Assembly: GCF_000812965.1 (NCBI RefSeq)
Contig: NZ_JSYN01000028.1
Coordinates: 62,001-126,000, forward strand
Reading direction: 5' to 3'
Length of the DNA stretch: 64,000 bases
DNA from: Pedobacter kyungheensis
GTDB lineage: Bacteria > Bacteroidota > Bacteroidia > Sphingobacteriales > Sphingobacteriaceae
How positions within the stretch are numbered: position 1 is the stretch's first letter; every line of letters begins with the position of its first letter. The notes beneath the pieces are model-generated. The model saw nothing but the letters and a program-made list of their open reading frames with translations. It was not told the DNA's origin and ran no database searches. This document shows, piece after piece, positions 32,192-40,326 of the stretch. The position numbers and the translations under genes are program-made.

Positions 32192-32752
32192 ATGAATTCT
32201 GATATTTATAAAGATAGAAGAAACTCATTTCTGGAATACAACCAAACATACTTTTGGACTTGTACCATTAAAGATTGGAAACATTTATTAGACACCCCGA
32301 ATTATAAGCAAATAATAGTAAGTTCTTTAAGCAATCTGGTAAAACAAAGTTTAATAGCAGTTTATGGCTTTGTTATTATGCCGAATCATGTTCACCTAAT
32401 CTTAAAAATTTTAAAACCTAATGGCAAAGAGAAACCGAGTTCGAGTTTTTTAAAGGAAACCTCACATGAATTAAGGAAAGATATGATCATCAATAATCCG
32501 AATGCGTTAAGGCATTTTGAGGTAACCGAATCGGATCGCAAGTATAGAATATGGCAAAGAGACCCGCTTGCGATTTATTTGTTTAATATTAACATTTTAG
32601 AACAAAAATTGAAGTATATCCATTACAACCCCTTGCAGGAAAGATGGCGTTTGACTAAAAATACTGAAGATTACTACTGGTCATCGGCCAGATTTTACAA
32701 AACAGGTATTGATGATTTTAATATACTAACCGATTACAGGGATGAATACTAA
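32192..32752 (+). CDS. REP-associated tyrosine transposase (RAYT)
   Basis: A 186-residue Y1/HUH-type protein related to IS200/IS605 transposases. The metal-binding HUH motif is VIMPNHVHLILKI, and the later part (QRDPLAIYLFNINILEQKLKYIHYNPLQERW) contains the helix expected to carry the catalytic Tyr. RAYTs are usually single-copy and cut and join nearby REP palindromes. Here two palindromes lie upstream and two downstream with the same GGTTGGTG core. The gene is AT-rich and free-standing. Confidence 0.93.
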   Translation: MNSDIYKDRRNSFLEYNQTYFWTCTIKDWKHLLDTPNYKQIIVSSLSNLVKQSLIAVYGFVIMPNHVHLILKILKPNGKEKPSSSFLKETSHELRKDMIINNPNALRHFEVTESDRKYRIWQRDPLAIYLFNINILEQKLKYIHYNPLQERWRLTKNTEDYYWSSARFYKTGIDDFNILTDYRDEY

Positions 32753-32783
32753 AGATATGAGAATTTAATGGTTGATGAATTAA

Positions 32784-32857
32784 TGGTTGGTGGGCCACCA
32801 ACCATGGAGTTACAAAATATTGCATAAGCATTTAGTGGTTGGTGCACCACCAACCAC
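32784..32857. repeat. REP-like palindromes downstream of the RAYT gene
   Basis: TGGTTGGTGG-G-CCACCAACCA at 32784-32804 is identical to the upstream 32075 copy. GTGGTTGGTG-CAC-CACCAACCAC lies at 32835-32857. The transposase gene is thus bracketed on both sides by its presumed substrates. Confidence 0.9.
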
Positions 32858-32894
32858 GCGAATTTTCAATATCAGCATTTAAGAAGCAGCTGTT

Positions 32895-33098
32895 TTAAAG
32901 CATGGCTCCCGGAAGTTTTCCCAATTCGTGTATACAACCAAAAGAGTGGAACCTCCTTTTGTGTATTTTGTTGAAATGGTGTGATGACTCAAATGAAAAT
33001 GGTGCCAGGATGAACTTGTAAATGTGTTTCCTGTCATCATTTAAATTTTCTTCTTCCTTCGCGTTTTTTAGATTTTGGTTGGTTTGGCTCTTTTCCAT
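32895..33098 (-). CDS. Possible small protein, unknown
   Basis: A 67-residue frame beginning MEKSQTNQNLKNAKEEENLN. The start is hydrophilic as in real small Bacteroidota proteins, but the His/Phe-rich second half is not convincing. No family, partner or ribosome-binding site is visible. Low confidence. Confidence 0.25.
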   Translation of the reverse strand: MEKSQTNQNLKNAKEEENLNDDRKHIYKFILAPFSFESSHHFNKIHKRRFHSFGCIHELGKLPGAML

Positions 33099-33723
33099 GA
33101 CGATATAGATTGTAGAAAACTTGTTAGTTTTCAGGGTTAACGAATTTTAATATCAATGCCTTTTTTGTTCGCTATGAAGCCGCATCAAAAAAGCTATTTT
33201 AAAATTTGCTTAACCTTATACCACGGGAATAATGATAAGGTTTCGTTTAGGAACTACAGGTAAAATGGCTTGAATTGCCCTTATTTTAATTAAATATAAG
33301 TTTTATTTTTGAGTTTTGCAAGATATTTCTTGCGTTTATGGATTGTTCAACCGCAGACATCCAAATCATTTATTCTTTTTGGAAATCAGATACAGTATTG
33401 CTTAGGTTTATACAGTCCTGCTCTCCACTTTACTTCGTGTTCGTTCCGATCAGGTTTAAAGTGGCGCAGCCTGCAATAATATCAGGGGCTGCAGGATGCC
33501 GGAATTTCTATTTTGCATTAATTCATCCGACCGCAAATAGCAGCAATAAAGCAGTACCTAAACCTGATTGAAATGGCATTCCGATCCTTTATCGGAATAT
33601 AATGAAAAGCAGGACTGACGTTAAAATGAAATGCTGGGCTTGCTTTCCAAAAAAAACGGAATATTTTCAAACAAAAAAAAGTCCCAACTTTCATTGAGAC
33701 TCTCCTATTTGGTTACGGATATT
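33099..33723. repeat. Gene-free region with a compound inverted element
   Basis: 33411-33460 (AGTCCTGCTCTCC ... CGATCAGGTTTA) and 33559-33618 (TAAACCTGATTG ... AAAGCAGGACTG) are inverted copies, the second with an inner palindrome ATTCCGAT-CCTTT-ATCGGAAT (about 33578-33598). Roughly 100 bases lie between. This is the most complete copy of the family also at 12.9, 18.6 and 24.9 kb. 33099-33400 is AT-rich with nothing I can identify. Confidence 0.7.
33673..33701 (-). terminator. Terminator after the cysteine desulfurase gene
   Basis: On the minus strand AGTCTCAA pairs with TTGGGACT around a six-base loop (one G-T pair), followed by eight T residues, 23 bases after the stop codon. Confidence 0.9.
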
Positions 33724-34872
33724 TTATGCTAAAGCATTTTGCTTCACAACCATTTTTACTTTTTCTATTACATAATCCAGGTCTTCTTTAGTAGTATATT
33801 TACTAAAAGAAAAACGTACCGACGGGCGGTTTGGATCGGCTTTGATCCCGTTTAACACGTGCGAGCCAATGTTAGAACCCGAAGAACAGGCGCTACCACC
33901 TGAGGCACAAATACCATTGATATCTAAATTGAATAACAACATATCGGCCATATCCATTTCAGGGAAAGATACGTTTAATACGGTATACAAACTCTTATCG
34001 GCATCGGTTTCGCCATTAAAAGCAATACCCGGAATTTCGGCAATTAATTGTGTTTTAAGGTAATCTTTTAAGCCCTGAATATAGGTTTGATGCTCATCCA
34101 TTTCTGCATAAGCAATTTCGAGCGCTTTAGCCAAACCAACAATGCCATACACATTTTCGGTACCACCGCGCATATTACGCTCTTGTGCTCCACCATAAAT
34201 CATCGGCGGGATTTTAATGTTGCTGTTTACATACAAAAAGCCAACGCCTTTTGGTCCGTGTAGCTTGTGTGCGGCACAAACAATAAAATGTGCTTTCAGC
34301 TCGCGTACATTGTGGCGGTAGTGCCCCATGGTTTGTACGGTATCGGCATGGTAAATGGCATTGTATTTCTCGCAGATATCGCCCACTTTAACCATATCGG
34401 TAAGGGTACCCAATTCGTTATTGGCGTGCATTAACGAAACAAAGCTGCGCTCGTTATTTTGAAGCAGTTCTTCTAAATGATTGTAATCGATATTCCCTTT
34501 TTCGTCGATATTAACGAAACTTAATTTATCGATTTCGCCATTTTTAAGCATGGTATTTAAGGTATGCTCAACCGCGTGGTGCTCTATTTTGGAAGTAATG
34601 GCATGCTTGATACCATAGGCAAAAATACCGCAACGAATGGCTGTATTATCGGCCTCGGTACCTCCTGAGGTGAAAAACACTTCGGATGGGGATGCATTTA
34701 ATAAACCTGAAACGGTTTTACGGGCCTTTTCTACCAGCGTTCTCACCTCGCGACCTAATGCATGAATGGCAGATGGGTTACCAAAGTAGTTTTCCATCAC
34801 GTTTGTCATTTCTGCGATTACCTCCTTATCTAAAGGGGTTGTGGCCGCGTTATCTAAATAGACCCTTTTCAT
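33724..34872 (-). CDS. Cysteine desulfurase (NifS/IscS family)
   Basis: A 382-residue PLP enzyme that takes sulfur from cysteine for Fe-S clusters or thiolated tRNA. RVYLDNAATTPLDKEV starts the protein. The PLP lysine is in CAAHKLHGPKGVGF, and the catalytic Cys in ICASGGSACSSGSN, a long-loop type I arrangement. No iscU or other cluster genes are adjacent, so a role in tRNA modification or general sulfur supply is equally possible. It is followed by a clear terminator. Confidence 0.94.
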   Translation of the reverse strand: MKRVYLDNAATTPLDKEVIAEMTNVMENYFGNPSAIHALGREVRTLVEKARKTVSGLLNASPSEVFFTSGGTEADNTAIRCGIFAYGIKHAITSKIEHHAVEHTLNTMLKNGEIDKLSFVNIDEKGNIDYNHLEELLQNNERSFVSLMHANNELGTLTDMVKVGDICEKYNAIYHADTVQTMGHYRHNVRELKAHFIVCAAHKLHGPKGVGFLYVNSNIKIPPMIYGGAQERNMRGGTENVYGIVGLAKALEIAYAEMDEHQTYIQGLKDYLKTQLIAEIPGIAFNGETDADKSLYTVLNVSFPEMDMADMLLFNLDINGICASGGSACSSGSNIGSHVLNGIKADPNRPSVRFSFSKYTTKEDLDYVIEKVKMVVKQNALA

Positions 34873-34938
34873 TTTTACGAATAATTAATTAGTTAGTGCA
34901 TTGTGGAAATTATTGTTGCCAATAATACCCGTTTTATT

Positions 34939-34970
34939 AGCCGTGATTTAATTTGATTTAAATCACGGCT
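34939..34970. terminator. 13-bp hairpin between glmM and the desulfurase gene
   Basis: AGCCGTGATTTAA pairs perfectly with TTAAATCACGGCT around TTTGAT. On the minus strand (glmM transcript) it is followed by AATAAAAC rather than a T run. It may slow transcription or mark the mRNA 3' end after glmM. Confidence 0.6.
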
Positions 34971-35013
34971 TTTACCTTAAACGTTTGATCAAATTGTATT
35001 GATCACAAACCGG

Positions 35014-36399
35014 TTAAAGGTGTAATATTTCTTTAATGTCAGAAATGATCTTGTTTGCCAGATTCTCGGCAATGGTTTCATTTTCTGCTTCACTGTAGAT
35101 CCTGATGATCGGTTCAGTGTTAGAACGGCGCAAATGTACCCAAGTTTTATCAAATTCTATCTTTAATCCGTCAATTGTGCTATAAGGCTGACTTTTATAT
35201 TTCTCTTCTACCTGTTTCAATAAATTATCGATATCCATTTCTGGCGTAAGGGTAATTTTATTTTTAGAAATGTGGTATTGTGGATAGCTGGCCCTAAGTA
35301 CCGAAATAGATTTACCAAATTTAGCTAAATGTGTTAAAAACAAGGCGATACCAACTAAGGCATCTCTGCCGTAGTGCGATTCAGGATAAATGATACCGCC
35401 GTTTCCTTCGCCACCGATGATGGCATTGCTGGCTTTCATTTTATTTACTACGTTTACCTCGCCTACTGCCGATGCATTGTATTCAGCACCTGCTGCTTCA
35501 GTAACGTCGCGCAGCGCACGGGTCGACGAAAGGTTAGAAACGGTGTTTCCAGGTGTATTTTTTAATACGTAATCGGCTACAGCAACCAGGGTATATTCTT
35601 CTCCAAACATGCTGCCATCTTCGTTTACAAAACATAAACGGTCAACATCCGGGTCAACTACAATACCTAAATCGGCATTTTGCTTTTGAACTTCTTTCGA
35701 TATTTCGGTTAAGTTCTCTGGCAAAGGCTCCGGATTGTGTGGAAAGTGTCCGTCTGGGGTACAATATAATTCTACCACTTTACTTACACCTAAAGCTTTT
35801 AATAAAGCAGGGATAAAAATACCGCCAGTTGAGTTTACACAATCAATTACGACTTTAAAATCGGCTTTTTTAATGGCTTCTACATCAACCAGTGGCAAAG
35901 CCAATACTTTATCAATGTGTTTTTGAAGATAAGTATCGTTTTTAATTACCTTACCTAATTTATCTACATCAGCAAAATCGAAATCAGCGCTTTCAGCAAG
36001 ATCTAAAACCTCTTTACCATCGGCATCAGAAATAAATTCGCCCTTGCCGTTCAACAATTTCAAGGCGTTCCATTGTTTTGGGTTATGGCTGGCCGTTAAA
36101 ATAATACCACCACCAGCATTTTCGTCCGGTACGGCTACTTCGACAGTTGGTGTGGTTGATAAACCTAAATCGATTACTTCGATCCCAAGGCCTTGTAAGG
36201 TTCCAATAACCAGATTGTTCACCATCTCGCCCGAGATCCGCGCATCACGGCCCAAAACTATTCTTTTATTGCCTGTTTTGTTTACTACCCAGCTTCCAAA
36301 AGCAGCGGTAAATTTCACAATATCAAATGGAGTTAAGCCGTCGCCGGCACGTCCACCTATGGTTCCTCGTATTCCTGAAATTGATTTTATTAAAGTCAC
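35014..36399 (-). CDS. glmM: Phosphoglucosamine mutase
   Basis: A 461-residue alpha-D-phosphohexomutase, most likely GlmM, converting glucosamine-6-P to glucosamine-1-P for UDP-GlcNAc. SISGIRGTIGG opens the protein, the phosphoserine loop is LTASHNPKQWNALK, the metal site DPDVDRLCFV, the sugar loop GGEGNGGIIYP and the phosphate loop RRSNTEPIIRIY. A phosphomannomutase cannot be fully excluded. The start codon is GTG (MTLIKSISG). A promoter TATTTTTG lies 23-30 bases upstream. Confidence 0.9.
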   Translation of the reverse strand: MTLIKSISGIRGTIGGRAGDGLTPFDIVKFTAAFGSWVVNKTGNKRIVLGRDARISGEMVNNLVIGTLQGLGIEVIDLGLSTTPTVEVAVPDENAGGGIILTASHNPKQWNALKLLNGKGEFISDADGKEVLDLAESADFDFADVDKLGKVIKNDTYLQKHIDKVLALPLVDVEAIKKADFKVVIDCVNSTGGIFIPALLKALGVSKVVELYCTPDGHFPHNPEPLPENLTEISKEVQKQNADLGIVVDPDVDRLCFVNEDGSMFGEEYTLVAVADYVLKNTPGNTVSNLSSTRALRDVTEAAGAEYNASAVGEVNVVNKMKASNAIIGGEGNGGIIYPESHYGRDALVGIALFLTHLAKFGKSISVLRASYPQYHISKNKITLTPEMDIDNLLKQVEEKYKSQPYSTIDGLKIEFDKTWVHLRRSNTEPIIRIYSEAENETIAENLANKIISDIKEILHL

Positions 36400-36421
36400 T
36401 GTGTATAATTTATTTGAGGTT

Positions 36422-36429
36422 CAAAAATA
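36422..36429 (-). promoter_or_regulatory. Promoter -7 element for glmM
   Basis: On the minus strand TATTTTTG fits TAnnTTTG and supports the GTG start at 36399. The rest of the divergent gap to 36754 shows only AT-rich sequence and a weak inverted TATCGG/CCGATA pair (about 36494-36520). Confidence 0.5.
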
Positions 36430-36719
36430 GCAAAAAAAACAAAATAGCCAGTATCTCAAGCGCGCTCAAAATGGTTTATTTACATTGATTTTATATCGGT
36501 TAATGCGATATATCCGATAGAAATAGCGCGGTTATTAAAATCAAACGTGTGTTCAGTTTTAAGCCTTATGGATAAAAAAATCAGGTATGTGCGAGTTTTC
36601 CTACTTTAGCCCGGCACAAAAATTGGCTACTGTAAATCTGTAAGCCAGCGGCTTATTAATTTTTATGCAATAATGTTGCATAAAAGACACCGAAAACTTT
36701 AGGAGCGGCCACAAAACCT

Positions 36720-36727
36720 TATATTTG
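36720..36727 (+). promoter_or_regulatory. Promoter -7 element for the methyltransferase-PAP2-ZIP operon
   Basis: TATATTTG matches the consensus exactly, with TTTA 18 bases upstream as a weak -33. The transcript would start near 36734, so the ATG at 36755 rather than the TTG at 36725 must be used. Confidence 0.6.
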
Positions 36728-36754
36728 CAAATTCCAAAACATAAAAGGCTATAT

Positions 36755-37486
36755 ATGCAACGCAAGTGGTTTCAATATTGGTTTAATTCGCCATATTATC
36801 ATATTCTCTACCAGCAAAGGAATGATGCCGAAGCCGAATTTTTTATCGATAACCTTACGCAGTACCTGCAGCCGCGCGAAGATGCAAAAATGCTGGATAT
36901 AGCCTGTGGCAAGGGGCGCCACTCCATTTACCTTAACAAAAAAGGATTTGATGTTACCGGCATAGATTTATCTGAGCAGAGTATTAAATACGCCAAACAG
37001 TTCGAAAACAACAAACTGCATTTTCTGGTGCACGATATGCGCAGGCTGTTCTACATCAATTATTTTGATATTGCGCTAAACCTGTTTACCAGTTTTGGCT
37101 ATTTTGATACAGAGAAAGACCACGTAAATGCCTTAAAAACCTTTAGAAAATGCTTAACAGCTAAAGGGATTTTGGTTTTAGATTATTTTAATACCGAAAA
37201 AATTATCCGCAATTTAAATTCATGCGAAACCAAATCGCTGGATGGGATTACCTTTAACATTACCAAAAATGTGGTTGACGGAAAAATTATCAAGAAAATA
37301 AATTTCGAAGACAATAAAAAGGTTTACAATTTCGAAGAGCGTGTACAGGCCTTTAGTTTTGAAGATTTTGAACGTATGCTTACCAAAGCGGGAATGGTAA
37401 TCGAAAAAACCTTTGGCAGTTACGCCCTCGATGATTTTAACGAATCGGACTCAGACCGTTTAATTTTAATTTGCAAAAAAGCATGA
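36755..37486 (+). CDS. Class I SAM-dependent methyltransferase
   Basis: A 243-residue protein with a Rossmann methyltransferase fold. Motif I is MLDIACGKGRHSIYLNKKGF, the acidic residue after strand 2 is in VTGIDLSEQSI, and FDIALNLFTSFGYF is the post-I region. It resembles small-molecule methyltransferases of the UbiE/Methyltransf_25 type; the acceptor is unknown. The downstream PAP2 gene overlaps its stop by four bases (ATGA), so they are translationally coupled. Confidence 0.9.
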   Translation: MQRKWFQYWFNSPYYHILYQQRNDAEAEFFIDNLTQYLQPREDAKMLDIACGKGRHSIYLNKKGFDVTGIDLSEQSIKYAKQFENNKLHFLVHDMRRLFYINYFDIALNLFTSFGYFDTEKDHVNALKTFRKCLTAKGILVLDYFNTEKIIRNLNSCETKSLDGITFNITKNVVDGKIIKKINFEDNKKVYNFEERVQAFSFEDFERMLTKAGMVIEKTFGSYALDDFNESDSDRLILICKKA

Positions 37487-38046
37487 TAGAAAGCATACAA
37501 CAATTTGATGTAGACTTGTTTTTGAAAATCCACCGTGGACTTTCAAACAGCTTTTTTGATTGGTTAATGCCTTTAATGCGTAACCGCTTTTTTTGGTCGC
37601 CATTATACCTTTTTATTGTTGTTTTTTGCATTAAACAATATAGAAAACAGGGCTACTATATCATTGGGATGGTACTTTTTACTTTTGCCATGGGTGATTT
37701 AATCGCTTCGAGAGTGATAAAACCTTTAGTTTCCAGGGTACGCCCCTGTAACGATATGAGCCTGACCAACGAGATTATACACCGCGTACCTTGTGGCAGC
37801 GGATTAAGTTTTCCATCAGCACATGCCACCAACCATTTTGCCATTGCAGTATTCTTAATTTGCCTTTTTTACAGTCGTTGGAAACCGATTTTACCAATCG
37901 GAATATTCTGGGCCTTTATTATCAGTTTTGCACAGGTATACGTAGGCGTGCACTACCCTGTTGATGTAACAACCGGTGCTTTTTTAGGAATAACCATTGG
38001 CCTAATTTGTTCGAGAATATTTAAAAAATTACAACCTGATTTTTAA
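37483..38046 (+). CDS. PAP2 family membrane phosphatase
   Basis: A 187-residue protein with five to six helices and the three PAP2 motifs: KPLVSRVRPC, the SFPSAHATNHFA signature with the catalytic His, and VYVGVHYPVDVTTGA. It probably dephosphorylates a lipid phosphate such as undecaprenyl pyrophosphate or phosphatidylglycerol phosphate at the outer face of the inner membrane. The ATG at 37483 overlaps the preceding stop as ATGA. The ZIP gene begins four bases after its stop. Confidence 0.92.
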   Translation: MIESIQQFDVDLFLKIHRGLSNSFFDWLMPLMRNRFFWSPLYLFIVVFCIKQYRKQGYYIIGMVLFTFAMGDLIASRVIKPLVSRVRPCNDMSLTNEIIHRVPCGSGLSFPSAHATNHFAIAVFLICLFYSRWKPILPIGIFWAFIISFAQVYVGVHYPVDVTTGAFLGITIGLICSRIFKKLQPDF

Positions 38047-38049
38047 CAT

Positions 38050-38766
38050 ATGGAAATCTGGAAACTCTGTGTACTCTTCTTTTGCGCCTTTTTAGGTGGA
38101 ACAGCCATTTTTTTAGTTAAAAGTGATAAATCGAAATTGCTAAAGCTAATTTTATCTTTTAGCGGCGCTTATTTATTTGCCATTACGGTTTTACATCTGA
38201 TACCTGATGCTTACAGCGGCCCGGATAAAGCGCAAATTGGCATTTTTATTTTGGTAGGGTTCCTTTTACAGGTTTTCTTAGAACAATTTTCTGAAGGTGT
38301 AGAACATGGCCATATCCATAAACACCACGACGGACATGTTTTCCCTTTTGGGATTATGATTAGCCTTTGCCTGCATGCATTTTTAGAAGGAATGCCCCTG
38401 GCAAAAGAACAGCATAACGAACTTATTTTTGGTATTTCTTTGCACCATATCCCGGCTGCGTTTGCACTGGCCAGTATTTTAATGCAAAACCACTTTAAAA
38501 AGAGCAGCATCCTGTTATACCTGATCATTTTCGCAGTAATGGCACCGCTGGGCTTTTATGTAAGCGTAGGCCTGAGCAACGGCAGTATTGGTGGTGTAGA
38601 TGCTTATTTTAACAAAATTATGGGCATTGTAATTGGTATCTTCCTGCATATTTCTACCACTATCCTATTCGAATCGAGTGCCGACCATAAAATTAATACC
38701 CGTAAAATGATTGCTGTATTATTGGGAATTGGGGTAGCTCTGATCGGCTTCTTCGCGGGGCATTAG
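38050..38766 (+). CDS. ZIP family metal transporter
   Basis: A 238-residue protein with about eight helices, probably importing zinc or another divalent metal. The metal-path motifs LHLIPDAYSG, HAFLEGMPLA and ISLHHIPAAFALAS are visible, and the cytoplasmic loop is His-rich (EGVEHGHIHKHHDGHV), as is usual for ZIP proteins. It is the third gene of a tight operon with the methyltransferase and PAP2 phosphatase. No zinc-uptake regulator site is apparent. Confidence 0.92.
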   Translation: MEIWKLCVLFFCAFLGGTAIFLVKSDKSKLLKLILSFSGAYLFAITVLHLIPDAYSGPDKAQIGIFILVGFLLQVFLEQFSEGVEHGHIHKHHDGHVFPFGIMISLCLHAFLEGMPLAKEQHNELIFGISLHHIPAAFALASILMQNHFKKSSILLYLIIFAVMAPLGFYVSVGLSNGSIGGVDAYFNKIMGIVIGIFLHISTTILFESSADHKINTRKMIAVLLGIGVALIGFFAGH

Positions 38767-38771
38767 ATCAG

Positions 38772-38798
38772 TTCGCAGTTATCAGTTTTCAGTTGAGC
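38772..38798. repeat. Left arm of inverted word repeat around the Uma2 pair
   Basis: CAGTT words (GCAGTTATCAGTTTTCAGTT and on). Aligned without gaps to the reverse complement of 40288-40314, 21 of 27 positions agree by hand. Confidence 0.65.
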
Positions 38799-38849
38799 AA
38801 TTTAAACAATTGATTAGCCACTTTTGGGAATCGCCTCTACAACCGGTTT

Positions 38850-38869
38850 TAAACGTTTATAATCGTTTA
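38850..38869. promoter_or_regulatory. Inverted repeat before the first Uma2 gene
   Basis: TAAACG-TTTATAAT-CGTTTA lies six bases before the ATG and is followed by TAGATTTATGG, close to TAnnTTTG. An identical copy is before the second gene (39560-39579). It may be an operator or an initiation hairpin. Confidence 0.45.
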
Positions 38870-38874
38870 GATTT

Positions 38875-39501
38875 ATGGCATCTGGTCAGAATGAATTAAA
38901 TTCGTATATGGATGATATTGTAAATGAACCGGTTGTAGCTTATCAGAAAAGGCGTTACACTGTTGAAGAATACCTGGAGATGGAAAAACCATCGCAAGTA
39001 AAGCATGAGTATTATCAAGGAGAGATATTTGCCATGTCGGGTGCTGGGCTTAACCACAATAAAATCTTTAGTAATGTTTTTATAGAACTGGGTAGTAAAT
39101 TAAAGAGTACGCCATGCCGCCCTTACGGAAGTGATATGCGAATGAATATCCCTGAGAATACCTTATTCACCTATCCTGATATTTCTATTTATTGTAATGG
39201 TTTAATGCATAGTGATGTTGATGAAGAAACCTTTATTTCTCCAACAGTGATTATTGAAATCCTATCCCCTTCAACCAAAAATTACGACAGGGGCAAAAAA
39301 TTTAACCTTTATAAAGATATTCCATCATTAAAGGAATACATTATGATCGATTCTGAATCAATTTCGGTAGAGGCATATCACATTAATGAAGAAAAAAACT
39401 GGATGCTAAATGAACACAAAGAAATTTGTGATACCCTAACCTTTGTTTCGATGGGATTTGATGTGCCGCTCAGCGAAATATACAATTATGTTAATTTTTG
39501 A
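38875..39501 (+). CDS. Uma2 family endonuclease-like protein, copy 1
   Basis: A 208-residue Uma2 (DUF820) protein with a PD-(D/E)xK nuclease-type fold. YTVEEYLEME and KHEYYQGEIFAMSGA form the N-terminal signature, TYPDISIYC the Asp, and PTVIIEILSPSTKNYDRGKK the Glu plus downstream basic motif. The cellular role of Uma2 proteins is unknown; cyanobacteria carry many copies. This is the first of two tandem copies sharing their upstream 45-60 bases, and both lie inside an inverted word repeat. Confidence 0.9.
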   Translation: MASGQNELNSYMDDIVNEPVVAYQKRRYTVEEYLEMEKPSQVKHEYYQGEIFAMSGAGLNHNKIFSNVFIELGSKLKSTPCRPYGSDMRMNIPENTLFTYPDISIYCNGLMHSDVDEETFISPTVIIEILSPSTKNYDRGKKFNLYKDIPSLKEYIMIDSESISVEAYHINEEKNWMLNEHKEICDTLTFVSMGFDVPLSEIYNYVNF

Positions 39502-39559
39502 GTTAAGAAATTTAACCTTCAATTAACCATTTTCGAACAATCGTCCATACAGCTGGTTC

Positions 39560-39579
39560 TAAACGTTTATAATCGTTTA
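39560..39579. promoter_or_regulatory. Inverted repeat before the second Uma2 gene
   Basis: The same TAAACG-TTTATAAT-CGTTTA as at 38850-38869, six bases before the ATG. Its conservation shows that the duplication included the control region. Confidence 0.45.
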
Positions 39580-39584
39580 GATTT

Positions 39585-40217
39585 ATGGCATCTGGTCAGA
39601 ATGAATTAAATTCGTATATGGAAAACATTGTAAATGAACCTGCTGTAGCGTATCATAAAAGACATTATACGGTTGAAGAATATCTGGCAATGGAAAAGCC
39701 ATCAACAGTAAAACATGAGTACTATCAAGGGGAGATATTTGCCATGTCGGGTGCTGGGCTTAACCACAATGAGATTTTCAGTAGTATTTTTGGACAATTA
39801 ACCATTAGACTGAAAGGTAAGCCCTGCAGACCTTACGGAAGCGATATGCGAATGAATATCCCTGAGAACACCTTATTTACCTATCCCGACATATCCATTT
39901 ACTGCAATGGTTTAAAGCATAGTGATGTTGATGAAGAAACCTTTATTTCTCCAACAGTGATTATTGAAATCCTATCCCCTTCAACCAAAAATTACGACAG
40001 GGGCAAAAAATTTAACCTGTATAAAGATATTCCATCATTAAAGGAATACATAATGATCGATTCTGAATCAATTTCAGTAGAGGCATATTACATTAATGAA
40101 GCAAAAAACTCGACGCTAAAAACGCACAAAGACACAGCTGAGACCCTAACCTTTGTTTCTATGGGGATTGACGTAGCTTTAACTGATATTTATGAGCGTG
40201 TGCAATTTAACGCATAG
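39585..40217 (+). CDS. Uma2 family endonuclease-like protein, copy 2
   Basis: A 210-residue tandem duplicate of the preceding gene with the same motifs (TYPDISIYC, VIIEILSPSTKNYDRGKK). Identity is mosaic: the first 38 bases of the two genes are identical and about 150 bases around the EILSPS region nearly so. The stretch after LNHN (EIFSSIFGQLTIRLKGK versus KIFSNVFIELGSKLKST) and the C-terminus differ. This pattern suggests recent duplication with later gene conversion or selection on parts of the protein. Confidence 0.9.
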   Translation: MASGQNELNSYMENIVNEPAVAYHKRHYTVEEYLAMEKPSTVKHEYYQGEIFAMSGAGLNHNEIFSSIFGQLTIRLKGKPCRPYGSDMRMNIPENTLFTYPDISIYCNGLKHSDVDEETFISPTVIIEILSPSTKNYDRGKKFNLYKDIPSLKEYIMIDSESISVEAYYINEAKNSTLKTHKDTAETLTFVSMGIDVALTDIYERVQFNA

Positions 40218-40287
40218 TAACTAAAAAGAGAAGGCAAGTTTGCGCTCCTTTTATACACAAATTAATATTAAAACTTGACTTCTTTCA

Positions 40288-40314
40288 GCTTAACTGCAAA
40301 CTGCCTACTGCAAA
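40288..40314. repeat. Right arm of inverted word repeat around the Uma2 pair
   Basis: GCTTAACTGCAAACTGCCTA and on; its reverse complement matches 38772-38798 at 21 of 27 ungapped positions. Confidence 0.65.
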
Positions 40315-40326
40315 TTGCTAAATGAA

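Noticed and set aside
31851..32249. 132-residue minus-strand frame
   Set aside because: It overlaps the REP palindromes and the RAYT start; not protein-like.
32192..32752. Complete IS200/IS605 insertion sequence
   Set aside because: Single gene with REP palindromes on both sides and no IS-type end asymmetry; it fits a RAYT better.
33338..33571. 77-residue frame on the plus strand
   Set aside because: It lies within the compound inverted repeat, has no protein-like composition and probably arises by chance.
36725..36754. TTG start adding ten residues to the methyltransferase
   Set aside because: The TTG is part of the TATATTTG -7 element.
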